Both the position numbers and the translations under genes were made by a program. Below, one piece after another: positions 1 through 6,075 of a DNA stretch of 23,509 nt. Each line of letters starts with the position of its first letter. Positions within the stretch are counted from its first letter, which is position 1. The stretch is from a virus, in IMG/VR virus record IMGVR_UViG_3300025141_000781, positions 1 through 23,509 of that record; one strand, given 5' to 3'. The notes beneath the pieces were generated by a model. It had not been told where the DNA came from. It did not search any database and worked only from the letters and a program-made list of their open reading frames with translations.

Positions 1-212
1 CAGGTGCGGTGACTAAGCCGTTCAGTTATAGCAGAGGAGACCCCACAGGCAAGCGCGGGTTGGATAAACTCGCTAAAGGCTACGTTTTTGCCGAGAACAA
101 AACTATTTATGAGGATATGGAATCAAGCATTCTAAAATCCAATACTGAAATCGAAAAACTAATAGAAAGTTTGGAGAAGATTAATGAAACTAAAACACAA
201 CAAGAAGCGTAA
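1..212 (+). CDS. 3' end of an unidentified phage gene (partial)
   Basis: The reading frame is open to the left edge (codons for Gly-Ala precede the GTG at 9), so this is most likely the C-terminal part of a longer protein and not a 67-residue gene starting at GTG; no usable SD site precedes that GTG. The visible part is polar, begins with a basic stretch (TKPFSYSRGDPTGKRG) and ends in a probable amphipathic helix rich in Glu, Lys and Ile. It overlaps the next gene by 29 nt, suggesting translational coupling. In T4 the portal gene lies upstream of the prohead-core genes, but I do not recognise these residues as a portal C-terminus. Function unknown. Confidence 0.6.
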   Translation, partial: GAVTKPFSYSRGDPTGKRGLDKLAKGYVFAENKTIYEDMESSILKSNTEIEKLIESLEKINETKTQQEA

Positions 213-996
213 TACCGCTTTTCTTTTTGAAACGTTGGTTCGGGAAATAACCAAAGCCGCCATTCGCGGCGATACCAAAAGGAAAAAAGTCGCTTTAAAA
301 ATTATTAAAGAGCATTTTGCAAAGGATCGAATTCTTTATAAAGAACTTCAGCTTTTTAAAAATATTTATGAAAGTAGGGGATTAGATCACCTCACGGCTC
401 AGAAAATTCTTTATGAATGCCGCTCAGATTATTCAAAGCTTGATAAGAAGAAGGTCTTTAAGGGGCAGTCGTTATTAATTGCCGAAGTTAATCGCAAGCT
501 CTCCTCAAAGCTTTACAACAATTTTGTCCCCAGTTATCGCTCCTTGGCGAGCATTGCCGCCCTGTTCGGCGAATCGACACCGGTTAAAAATCGGGTTCTT
601 TTGGAGGGCAACCTCTTAAAAGAGATGATGAAAAAGGGCACTCCCAAGAGGCAAATCAAGGAAGTTGATAATATTGTATTCAAACAATTTGTTAGGAATT
701 TTAACAAAGAATATGAGGTACTTCTCTCAGAACAAAAGAAAACAATTGCTTTATATTTGGCAGATAAGACACAACTCCTTTCTCACCTTAATGAAGAAAT
801 AGTCCGTCTTCAAAGGGCACTTCAAGAGAGCAGAGAAATAGAAGAGATAAAAACAGACAGTATTATGTTAGAAAACACTAACAAGGTAATCGGGATTTTA
901 GACGAAATTAAAAAGTCTGAGATTTGTGAAACACAGCTTATCGATATTTTAAAGATTCAAAAACTTGTAAGCGAGATTAATTCGGATGACAATTAA
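184..996 (+). CDS. Hypothetical helical protein of the prohead gene cluster
   Basis: A 270-residue, Lys/Glu/Leu-rich protein predicted to be almost entirely helical, with heptad-like leucine spacing in the C-terminal third (about residues 195-260, including 'LNEEIVRLQRAL'), consistent with a coiled coil. The N-terminus is basic (MKLKHNKKRN). There is no signal peptide and no membrane segment. A GGAG SD site lies about 7 nt before the ATG, which sits inside the previous gene. Its place just before the protease, scaffold and capsid genes suggests a head-morphogenesis or prohead-core role, but that is inferred from position only; I do not recognise the family. Confidence 0.8.
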   Translation: MKLKHNKKRNTAFLFETLVREITKAAIRGDTKRKKVALKIIKEHFAKDRILYKELQLFKNIYESRGLDHLTAQKILYECRSDYSKLDKKKVFKGQSLLIAEVNRKLSSKLYNNFVPSYRSLASIAALFGESTPVKNRVLLEGNLLKEMMKKGTPKRQIKEVDNIVFKQFVRNFNKEYEVLLSEQKKTIALYLADKTQLLSHLNEEIVRLQRALQESREIEEIKTDSIMLENTNKVIGILDEIKKSEICETQLIDILKIQKLVSEINSDDN

Positions 997-1540
997 ATTA
1001 AAAGTTGGAAAGGTTAAAGAAAGAGAAGAAGAGCAAGAAGTAAAAAAAGAAAAGCCTTCTATCACTAAAAAAATCCCTGTTAAGAAGGGTCTTGATGGGG
1101 ATTTATTGTTTTTGACTCATCCGAAAATTGATATTGTTTTAAAACCGGAAAAGGTGCTTGCCTTCGCCAAAAATGGCAAATATACAGACGAGGCATATGC
1201 TGCCCTTAAAAGATTATTTAGTTTATTAGCAAACAAGGGCGCGGTTAAGTTTGAAAATATTCAGGGCGGTTCGGTTTATGGATCACTGGAAGCCCCGGTT
1301 GTAAAGCCAAGTGCTGGGCAGTCTGTTATACAGGTTCTTACCTATCTTATCGGTGAATTTATAGTAACAGAACAGAGCGAGATTTATGATGAATATTATG
1401 AGGAAGAAATCATGGACTGGCTCACCGACCCGACTGAAGAAGATAGCACAGCTTTGGGGGAAGTTCCTCAAGCCCCCGAGAAGGGCGTCCTCCCTGATAA
1501 CCCGCAGCCTTCTCGTATGCATTTAGTCTATAGGTATTAA
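986..1540 (+). CDS. Hypothetical phage protein, charged N-terminus
   Basis: A 184-residue protein that overlaps the preceding gene by 11 nt. Residues 1-30 are a highly charged Lys/Glu region, probably disordered. The middle (about 38-135) has a mixed alpha/beta pattern (DLLFLTHPKIDIVLKPEKV...), and the C-terminus is acidic and proline-rich ('DWLTDPTEED'), ending MHLVYRY. No catalytic motif or membrane segment is visible. The next gene starts directly after its stop codon, so the two are probably coupled. I cannot name the family; context suggests a head-assembly accessory protein. Confidence 0.75.
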   Translation: MTIKLKVGKVKEREEEQEVKKEKPSITKKIPVKKGLDGDLLFLTHPKIDIVLKPEKVLAFAKNGKYTDEAYAALKRLFSLLANKGAVKFENIQGGSVYGSLEAPVVKPSAGQSVIQVLTYLIGEFIVTEQSEIYDEYYEEEIMDWLTDPTEEDSTALGEVPQAPEKGVLPDNPQPSRMHLVYRY

Positions 1541-1852
1541 ATGCAGCTTATATATTTTGTTTTTATAGCCTATGGCTTGACTCAAATATTGGTTTATGGT
1601 TCAATTTTTGATCCGATTCGCCCAACTAAGGGCAAATTGGGGGAACTGTTTCGATGCTCGATGTGTTTGGGCTTCTGGTCGGGGGTGCTTGTTTACGGAC
1701 TTTCTTTCTACACAGAACTATTTACCTTTGAACTTAATGTGGTCAACCCATTTTTATTGGGCTGTTTAAGTTCGGGGACAAGTTACATTCTTAGTCAGCT
1801 TTTCGGCGATGAGGGAATAAAAATAAAACTAGAGGCAAATGATGAACATTAA
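1541..1852 (+). CDS. Small membrane protein with CxxC-GFW motif (DUF1360-like)
   Basis: A 103-residue protein with hydrophobic segments at about residues 3-20, 43-58 and 67-88, so an inner-membrane protein with two or three spans is likely. Between the first two lies 'FRCSMCLGFWSG', with Cys39 and Cys42 followed by Gly-Phe-Trp. A Cys-x2-Cys-x-Gly-(Phe/Val)-Trp signature of this kind is, from memory, typical of the DUF1360 family of small membrane proteins, which also occurs in phages. The ATG abuts the stop codon of the previous gene with no gap and no separate SD, implying reinitiation. Its role is unknown; anchoring of head assembly at the membrane is a speculation from its neighbours. Confidence 0.75.
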   Translation: MQLIYFVFIAYGLTQILVYGSIFDPIRPTKGKLGELFRCSMCLGFWSGVLVYGLSFYTELFTFELNVVNPFLLGCLSSGTSYILSQLFGDEGIKIKLEANDEH

Positions 1853-1913
1853 CATTTACACTGATAATCACTGGATGCTCCGTCCCCCCACTAATTGTTG
1901 TAAGGGATCTTGA
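1842..1913 (+). CDS. Possible 23-residue peptide ending in a CC motif
   Basis: A tiny frame beginning inside the end of the preceding gene and stopping 2 nt before the protease ATG. It has a proper SD (AGAGG at 1831-1835, 6 nt before the ATG) and encodes MNINIYTDNHWMLRP followed by PTNCCKGS. The stop/start arrangement on both sides is what an operon with coupled translation looks like, and it fills the only gap between genes here. Against it: 23 codons is short enough to occur by chance. No known peptide recognised. Confidence 0.4.
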   Translation: MNINIYTDNHWMLRPPTNCCKGS

Positions 1914-1915
1914 CT

Positions 1916-2497
1916 ATGAACAAGAAACAGTTATTAACCGAATATTATAATTTAAAATATGACCCAGAGCTTTTGACCGAAGAACAAAAGAATGACGGCT
2001 TTATGTATTTGAAGGGATTGCTTCAGCAGGGCAAAAAGAAAAATGGTAATGGCAGAGTGTATGAAACCAAAACACTATTGCGTGAAGTAGAAAATTATAA
2101 AAAGATTGTCCGAGAAAACAGATCTTACGGAGAGCTAGATCACCCCGACAGTTCAGTTGTCGAATTAAAAAACGCCTCTCACATTATTGTTGATATCAAT
2201 ATGGAAGGCGATGGCGTTTATGGAACATTAAAAATTCTTAACACCCCTTCGGGCAAAATCGCGCAGCAGATTGTTAAAGATGGTGGTTCGATGGGTATCT
2301 CGTCCCGTGGTTTGGGCTCCACTCGCCAAGATGGCGACACCACAATTGTAGAAGATGACTTCCAATTGATTTGTTTCGATCTTGTTTCCGAAGCTTCAAC
2401 CCCCGGCGCATACTTAATGAAAGAAGCGAAGGAAAGAGATATTTATACAAAAGCCGACCGAATCAATCGTGCGCTCAACGACATTCTTATTAAATAA
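1916..2497 (+). CDS. 21: Prohead core protease (T4 gp21 family)
   Basis: A 193-residue serine protease of the T4 gp21 type, which cleaves the scaffold and trims the capsid protein during prohead maturation. The catalytic His is in 'GELDHP' (His76) and the nucleophile in 'GGSMGISSRGLG' (Ser125), matching the order and spacing of the herpesvirus/T4 protease clan; the flanking strands (IIVDINMEGDGVYGTLKIL before; DDFQLICFDLVSE after) also fit. I chose ATG 1916 over the in-frame TTG at 1910 because the SD AGGGAT (1902-1907) is 8 nt from the ATG but only 2 nt from the TTG. Its likely substrates, gp22 and gp23, are encoded just downstream. Confidence 0.93.
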   Translation: MNKKQLLTEYYNLKYDPELLTEEQKNDGFMYLKGLLQQGKKKNGNGRVYETKTLLREVENYKKIVRENRSYGELDHPDSSVVELKNASHIIVDINMEGDGVYGTLKILNTPSGKIAQQIVKDGGSMGISSRGLGSTRQDGDTTIVEDDFQLICFDLVSEASTPGAYLMKEAKERDIYTKADRINRALNDILIK

Positions 2498-2500
2498 CCA

Positions 2501-2923
2501 ATGAAAAGAACAGATTTAAAAAAATTGATGAAGCCTCTTATCCGAGAGTGTATTCACGAAGTGTTAGTGGACGAAGGCATTTTGGCTAAAGTTGTTAGTG
2601 AGGTCGCCAAAGGCATCGGCAATGTGATAGTGGAGAGTCCTAAAACCGAGCCCCCTCCCGAACCACAAGCCAACCACAATCAAGAAGCCATTGAGCAACA
2701 AAAAAGACGCTTGGACGAACAACGTAAAAGACTAAGTTCGGCTATTGGCAATAAAGCCTATAAAAACATTTTTGAAGGTGTCACGCCAATGGGCGCACCG
2801 TCGTCTGAACCGTCTACCCAGGCGAGCGCACTTTCCGGTGTTGCTCCATCCGACCCCGGTGTTGATATTTCTGGTATTATGGCACTCGGCGGTCGTCATT
2901 GGAAAAAAATAGCCAAGGGATAA
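2501..2923 (+). CDS. Hypothetical probable prohead protein with HWKKIA tail
   Basis: A 140-residue protein between the protease and the bS21/scaffold genes. Residues 1-48 form a predicted amphipathic helix (MKRTDLKKLMKPLIRECIHE...), followed by a Pro/Gln-rich linker, a short coiled-coil-like stretch (about 60-82) and a low-complexity Ser/Pro/Ala region. It ends 'GRHWKKIAKG', closely resembling the end of the scaffold protein ('DHWKKLAGINKP'), so both may use the same C-terminal docking element. 'NIFEG' (around residue 91) fits the gp21 cleavage pattern (Ile/Leu-x-Glu before Gly/Ala). The ATG lies 3 nt after the previous stop with no SD, suggesting reinitiation. A T4 gp68-type core role is possible but not shown. 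Confidence 0.75.
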   Translation: MKRTDLKKLMKPLIRECIHEVLVDEGILAKVVSEVAKGIGNVIVESPKTEPPPEPQANHNQEAIEQQKRRLDEQRKRLSSAIGNKAYKNIFEGVTPMGAPSSEPSTQASALSGVAPSDPGVDISGIMALGGRHWKKIAKG

Positions 2924-2926
2924 ATT

Positions 2927-3133
2927 ATGCCAACAAATGTTTATGTTAGGGCTTATCACAATGAATCCCCCGAAAGATTGATTAAAAGATTTTCGAGAAA
3001 AGTAAAGAAAGAAGGCATCATTGAAGCCGTCAAAGATCGATCTCGATTTGTTTCAGCTTCGAAAAAGAGACGCCTCAAAAAACTTCGCAGAAAAAAAATA
3101 GCCCGCAAAATTCAGCAACAAAACAACCCCTAA
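2927..3133 (+). CDS. rpsU: Phage-encoded ribosomal protein bS21 homologue
   Basis: A 68-residue very basic protein; bacterial bS21 is about 70 residues. It follows the bS21 layout: a short beta start (NVYVRAYHNES), the helix 'RLIKRFSRKVKKEGIIEAV' corresponding to 'ALRRFKRSCEKAGVLAEV' of the E. coli protein, a turn with an aromatic residue (DRSRF), and a Lys/Arg-rich C-terminal helix (KKRRLKKLRRKKIARK). bS21 sits on the small ribosomal subunit near the anti-SD end of 16S rRNA, and homologues are known from several groups of aquatic phages. SD AAGGGA lies 6 nt before the ATG. Inference: incorporation into host ribosomes to favour phage mRNA late in infection. It could instead be a generic basic nucleic-acid-binding protein, but the alignment favours bS21. 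Confidence 0.82.
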   Translation: MPTNVYVRAYHNESPERLIKRFSRKVKKEGIIEAVKDRSRFVSASKKRRLKKLRRKKIARKIQQQNNP

Positions 3134-3153
3134 TTCTTTTTATTCTACAGTAT

Positions 3154-3163
3154 ACTATTTATT
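3154..3163 (+). promoter_or_regulatory. Candidate late promoter motif ACTATTTATT before the scaffold gene
   Basis: The octamer ACTATTTA plus TT lies in the 63-nt gap between bS21 and the scaffold gene, 43 nt before the ATG. The same octamer occurs in three other late intergenic gaps. It is A/T-rich like the T4 late -10 box (TATAAATA) but is not the same sequence, and there is no -35 element at the expected distance. Confidence 0.5.
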
Positions 3164-3196
3164 AACGATGTTTAGTATCATATGGGAGCGAGTATA

Positions 3197-4195
3197 ATGA
3201 CAACACTCTTCGAAAAGGCGATTGCCGACGCAAAAGAGCTTAAAGAAGCCGCGCAAAAGAACGCAGAACAAATGATTATTGAAAAATATTCAGTCGAACT
3301 TAAAGAAGCCTTAGAAGACATTCTTGATGAAGGCGAAGCCGAAGACGAAGCGGAAATGGAAGATGAAATGGCTGGTGCCGCAGATCTTGGAGTCGATACT
3401 GAACAGCCCGACACTGATTTTGCCGCACAAATTCCAGATGCCGCTTCGGCAGGCGAAAAGCTTTGTCCATGCCCCGATGATGATGAAGAGATCGAAATCA
3501 ATTTTGATGAATTAATGGCTGATTATGAAGCTTCTGTTCCCCCTGAAGAAATGCAGCCCGAAGACGAAGAGACGGCACTTGTAGAGGCACTAGAAGGTCT
3601 GGATGCATCTGAGGTGGAAAGCTTACTTGAAGAAATTACATTTGATGTTGAGCCTGTTTCAGATGGCTGGCTCGGCTCCACTCCAGCCCAAAAGAAGGCT
3701 GCAATCGAAATAGAAAAAACCCGAGACGCCATCGGCGAACTTCAAAAAGAACACAAGGAACTCCAAGCCCTGGTCGAGAAACATAAGAAAATCAACCAAA
3801 AGCTTGTTGAGACCAATAAAAAGAACGAAAGAAAATTAGTTGCCAGCCAAAAAGTTTTAATTGAAATGAAGCAGAAAATGGCTAAGACTAATTTACAGAA
3901 TGCGAAGTTGTTTTACACTAGTAAAACACTTCAGAGCACAAAATTGAATACTCGACAAAAATCTAAAATTGTTGAGTCCGTGAATGACGCTAAAAGCGTC
4001 GAGGAAACAAAGCTCGTTTATGAAGCTTTAAAAGACACAGTGGGTAGCACCAAAAACAATGCGCCAGAATCACTGCTTGAGACAGTAAACAAAAACCGTT
4101 CCCTCGTTTTATCTTCCCGTAAGAAGGAAGAAATTAATAAAGCTTCTCCGATGTATGATCATTGGAAGAAGCTAGCAGGAATTAATAAACCATAG
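3197..4195 (+). CDS. 22: Prohead scaffold/core protein (T4 gp22-like)
   Basis: A 332-residue acidic, then basic, coiled-coil protein. Residues 1-35 form a helix, about 38-150 are strongly acidic (repeated Glu/Asp), about 165-235 form a long Lys/Glu/Gln coiled coil, and the C-terminal third includes 'NAKLFYTSKTLQSTKLN', a pattern I associate with gp22-type scaffolds, ending 'HWKKLAGINKP'. Such scaffolds template the prohead shell and are degraded by gp21. 'LDEG' near residue 45 fits the gp21 cleavage pattern. I chose ATG 3197 over ATG 3182 because the SD GGGAG (3184-3188) lies 8 nt before the former and downstream of the latter. Its stop codon is embedded in the SD of the capsid gene. Confidence 0.88.
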   Translation: MTTLFEKAIADAKELKEAAQKNAEQMIIEKYSVELKEALEDILDEGEAEDEAEMEDEMAGAADLGVDTEQPDTDFAAQIPDAASAGEKLCPCPDDDEEIEINFDELMADYEASVPPEEMQPEDEETALVEALEGLDASEVESLLEEITFDVEPVSDGWLGSTPAQKKAAIEIEKTRDAIGELQKEHKELQALVEKHKKINQKLVETNKKNERKLVASQKVLIEMKQKMAKTNLQNAKLFYTSKTLQSTKLNTRQKSKIVESVNDAKSVEETKLVYEALKDTVGSTKNNAPESLLETVNKNRSLVLSSRKKEEINKASPMYDHWKKLAGINKP

Positions 4196-4200
4196 GAGGT
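4194..4200 (+). promoter_or_regulatory. Strong Shine-Dalgarno site of the capsid gene
   Basis: AGGAGGT, a full complement to the 16S rRNA tail, lies 8 nt before the capsid ATG and shares its first two bases with the TAG stop of the scaffold gene. It is the most extended SD in the window, as expected for the most highly expressed protein, and couples capsid to scaffold translation. Confidence 0.85.
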
Positions 4201-4208
4201 AAACAATT

Positions 4209-5966
4209 ATGTCTGCATTAGGAAAATTAACTGAAGGCATTATTGCTCGCGATCTCGGTAAAGAAGGTGCTGCTCTCATGAATAAGTGGGAACAAACCGG
4301 ACTGTTAGAAGGTCTCGACTGTGATGTTAAAAGAAACAATATGGCTCGTCTTTTGGAGAGCCAAGCTAAGGAACTTCTTCGTGAAGCTTCCTCAATGGGC
4401 GGCGTTGGACAGGCACGCGGTGATGTCGAGGGCTTTTCAGCCGTCGCGTTTCCAATCGTTCGACGTGTTTTTGGCGAGTTGATCGCTAATGATCTCGTCT
4501 CGGTCCAGCCGATGAGTCTGCCTAGCGGTCTCATTTTCTTCTTGGACTTTACCACTTCAACCGATGGCGCTGGTCTTCCACGTCTTGGTTATGGCGCAAC
4601 AGAGGCATCTCTGTTCGGCGGCAACGCAGTTGGTAGCCAGATCACTGGTGGTCTGAGTATCGGTGGTTTGGCAAACGCTGATAAGGGTCCGTATAACCTT
4701 AATAATGGTTATGCTTCGTCTACCGGTTCGGTCACGGCGACTATTACTATTATTGGTTCTGGTAATTACGGTGCCGGAATTGTGGCGTCTACACAGGGCG
4801 CTGCCCATGCCACGGATGCGGACCTAATTACGGTTGCCAAGCTTGACCAGTTGCTTCGTTATGATAACGATATTCCGTCTGGTTCAAACGTTTGCGTGGG
4901 ATCGGTTCCTACACAAACATTAATCGACGCTAAGGTTGATATGGATAACTTGATCACCATGACGGGTAGTGGTCTTACTCCCGGCATCCACCAGCGCCGA
5001 TTAAATCGTATCGATCCCGCTGACACAAGTCGAGTCTTAATTGTTGTTGCGACGACTACTTCGACCAGCACCAATGCACTTTCGACCTCTCTGGGCACCA
5101 ACGACACTTGGACGATGGCGGTGCAGGATAATTTCGCTACTGGGACCGCTGTCGGTTCGGTTGTTGGCACTAGCACCACGCCCGGTTGGGGTCTGGAAAA
5201 TGTTAAGAATCTGCCCGAAATTGACATCAAGGTGGACAGTGTAGCTGTTACGGCAATGACAAAGAAGCTCAAGGCTAAGTGGTCACCAGAATTGGGACAG
5301 GATCTCAATGCTTACCACAATCTTGATGCCGAAGTCGAGCTTACCAGCATTCTTTCTGAGCAAATTGCTCTTGAAATCGATCAGGAGATTCTTGAGGATC
5401 TCATGATCGGAGCAAAGGCTGGCACTAAGTATTGGAGTCGAAAGGCGGGCAAGTTCGTCAATCGCGATACTGGAGTGGAGATTGGGGCTACCACGGCAAC
5501 TCCTGATTTCACCGGCACGGTTAGTGAGTGGTATGAGACTTTGATCGAGACTATCAACGATGTTTCGGCTCAAATTCATCGCAAGACTGTTCGTGGCGGC
5601 GGAAATTTCCTTGTTTGTGGTCCTGAAGTCGCAGGCGTTTTGGAGTTTACTGCTGGTTTCCGTGCTAATGTTGCTGTTGATAGTAATAAGGGCACAGCCG
5701 GCGCACAGAACGTTGGTTCACTTTCGAAGAAGTTTGACATTTATGTCGATCCCTACTTCCCAAGGAACGTTGTTCTGGTCGGTCGTAAGGGTAGCAGCTT
5801 CTTAGAGAGCGGCTATGTTTATGCTCCCTATGTTCCACTACAGGTCACTCCGACTATTTTCGGAACAGAAGATTTCGTGCCCCGTAAGGGTGTCATGACT
5901 CGCTATGCGAAGAAGATGGTTCGTCCTGATATGTATGGCTTGGTTATTGTCGAGGATCTTGTCTAA
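4209..5966 (+). CDS. 23: Major capsid protein (T4 gp23 family)
   Basis: A 585-residue HK97-fold capsid protein. Diagnostic T4-type stretches are 'MNKWEQTGLLEGL' (residues 24-36) and, after the propeptide, 'VAFPIVRRVFGELIANDLVS' followed by 'QPMSLPSGLIFFLDF'. 'LLREA' at residues 56-60 fits the gp21 cleavage consensus (Leu-x-Glu before Ala), predicting removal of a 59-residue propeptide, close to the 65 residues removed in T4. A Gly/Ser/Thr-rich stretch at about 120-340 is the variable insertion region; the C-terminal part (about 350-585) is the conserved P/A-domain portion. Two hairpins follow the gene, so most transcription probably ends there. Confidence 0.95.
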   Translation: MSALGKLTEGIIARDLGKEGAALMNKWEQTGLLEGLDCDVKRNNMARLLESQAKELLREASSMGGVGQARGDVEGFSAVAFPIVRRVFGELIANDLVSVQPMSLPSGLIFFLDFTTSTDGAGLPRLGYGATEASLFGGNAVGSQITGGLSIGGLANADKGPYNLNNGYASSTGSVTATITIIGSGNYGAGIVASTQGAAHATDADLITVAKLDQLLRYDNDIPSGSNVCVGSVPTQTLIDAKVDMDNLITMTGSGLTPGIHQRRLNRIDPADTSRVLIVVATTTSTSTNALSTSLGTNDTWTMAVQDNFATGTAVGSVVGTSTTPGWGLENVKNLPEIDIKVDSVAVTAMTKKLKAKWSPELGQDLNAYHNLDAEVELTSILSEQIALEIDQEILEDLMIGAKAGTKYWSRKAGKFVNRDTGVEIGATTATPDFTGTVSEWYETLIETINDVSAQIHRKTVRGGGNFLVCGPEVAGVLEFTAGFRANVAVDSNKGTAGAQNVGSLSKKFDIYVDPYFPRNVVLVGRKGSSFLESGYVYAPYVPLQVTPTIFGTEDFVPRKGVMTRYAKKMVRPDMYGLVIVEDLV

Positions 5967-5976
5967 GACAATAAAG

Positions 5977-5997
5977 ACCAAAAATAACCTTTTTGGT
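5977..5997 (+). terminator. A/T-rich hairpin after the capsid gene
   Basis: ACCAAAAA, a 5-nt loop TAACC, then TTTTTGGT: a perfect 8-bp stem starting 11 nt after the capsid stop. The 3' arm carries the T-run, so alone it would be a weak terminator; it may protect the mRNA 3' end or assist the stronger hairpin 9 nt downstream. Confidence 0.5.
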
Positions 5998-6005
5998 TGA
6001 GAATT

Positions 6006-6043
6006 CCCCTGTCTGCTTTCGGGTCGGCGGGGGTTTTCTTTTA
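6006..6043 (+). terminator. Rho-independent terminator after the capsid gene
   Basis: An 8-bp G/C-rich stem pairs CCCCTGTC (6006-6013) with GGCGGGGG (6026-6033, two G-U pairs), followed directly by TTTTCTTTT. It ends the scaffold/capsid transcription unit and is followed within 10 nt by the ACTATTTA motif of the next unit. Confidence 0.8.
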
Positions 6044-6049
6044 GGGAAA

Positions 6050-6059
6050 ACTATTTAGT
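6050..6059 (+). promoter_or_regulatory. Candidate late promoter motif ACTATTTAGT before the neck genes
   Basis: ACTATTTA lies between the capsid terminator and the gp13-like gene, 26 nt before its ATG. Its position immediately after a strong terminator is what supports a promoter role. Confidence 0.55.
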
Positions 6060-6075
6060 GAGAGGGTTTTATATA

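Noticed and set aside
9-11. GTG as the start of a 67-residue gene
   Set aside because: The frame is open to the window edge and the nearest purine-rich bases are only 4 nt away, so a truncated longer gene is more likely.
3178-3501. Long Ser/Ala-rich open frame on the - strand opposite the scaffold gene
   Set aside because: It is the antisense of an acidic Glu/Asp-rich coding region, which automatically produces Ser-rich open frames; no SD or homology.
5220-5248. TTGACA within the capsid gene as a promoter -35
   Set aside because: No TATAAT-like hexamer lies 16-18 nt downstream, and it is deep inside a coding region. The same check failed for TTGACA at 10336 and 21117.
4859-5308. 149-codon - strand open frame within the capsid gene
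   Set aside because: Shadow of a certain gene; all supported genes are on the + strand and the peptide has no recognisable features.
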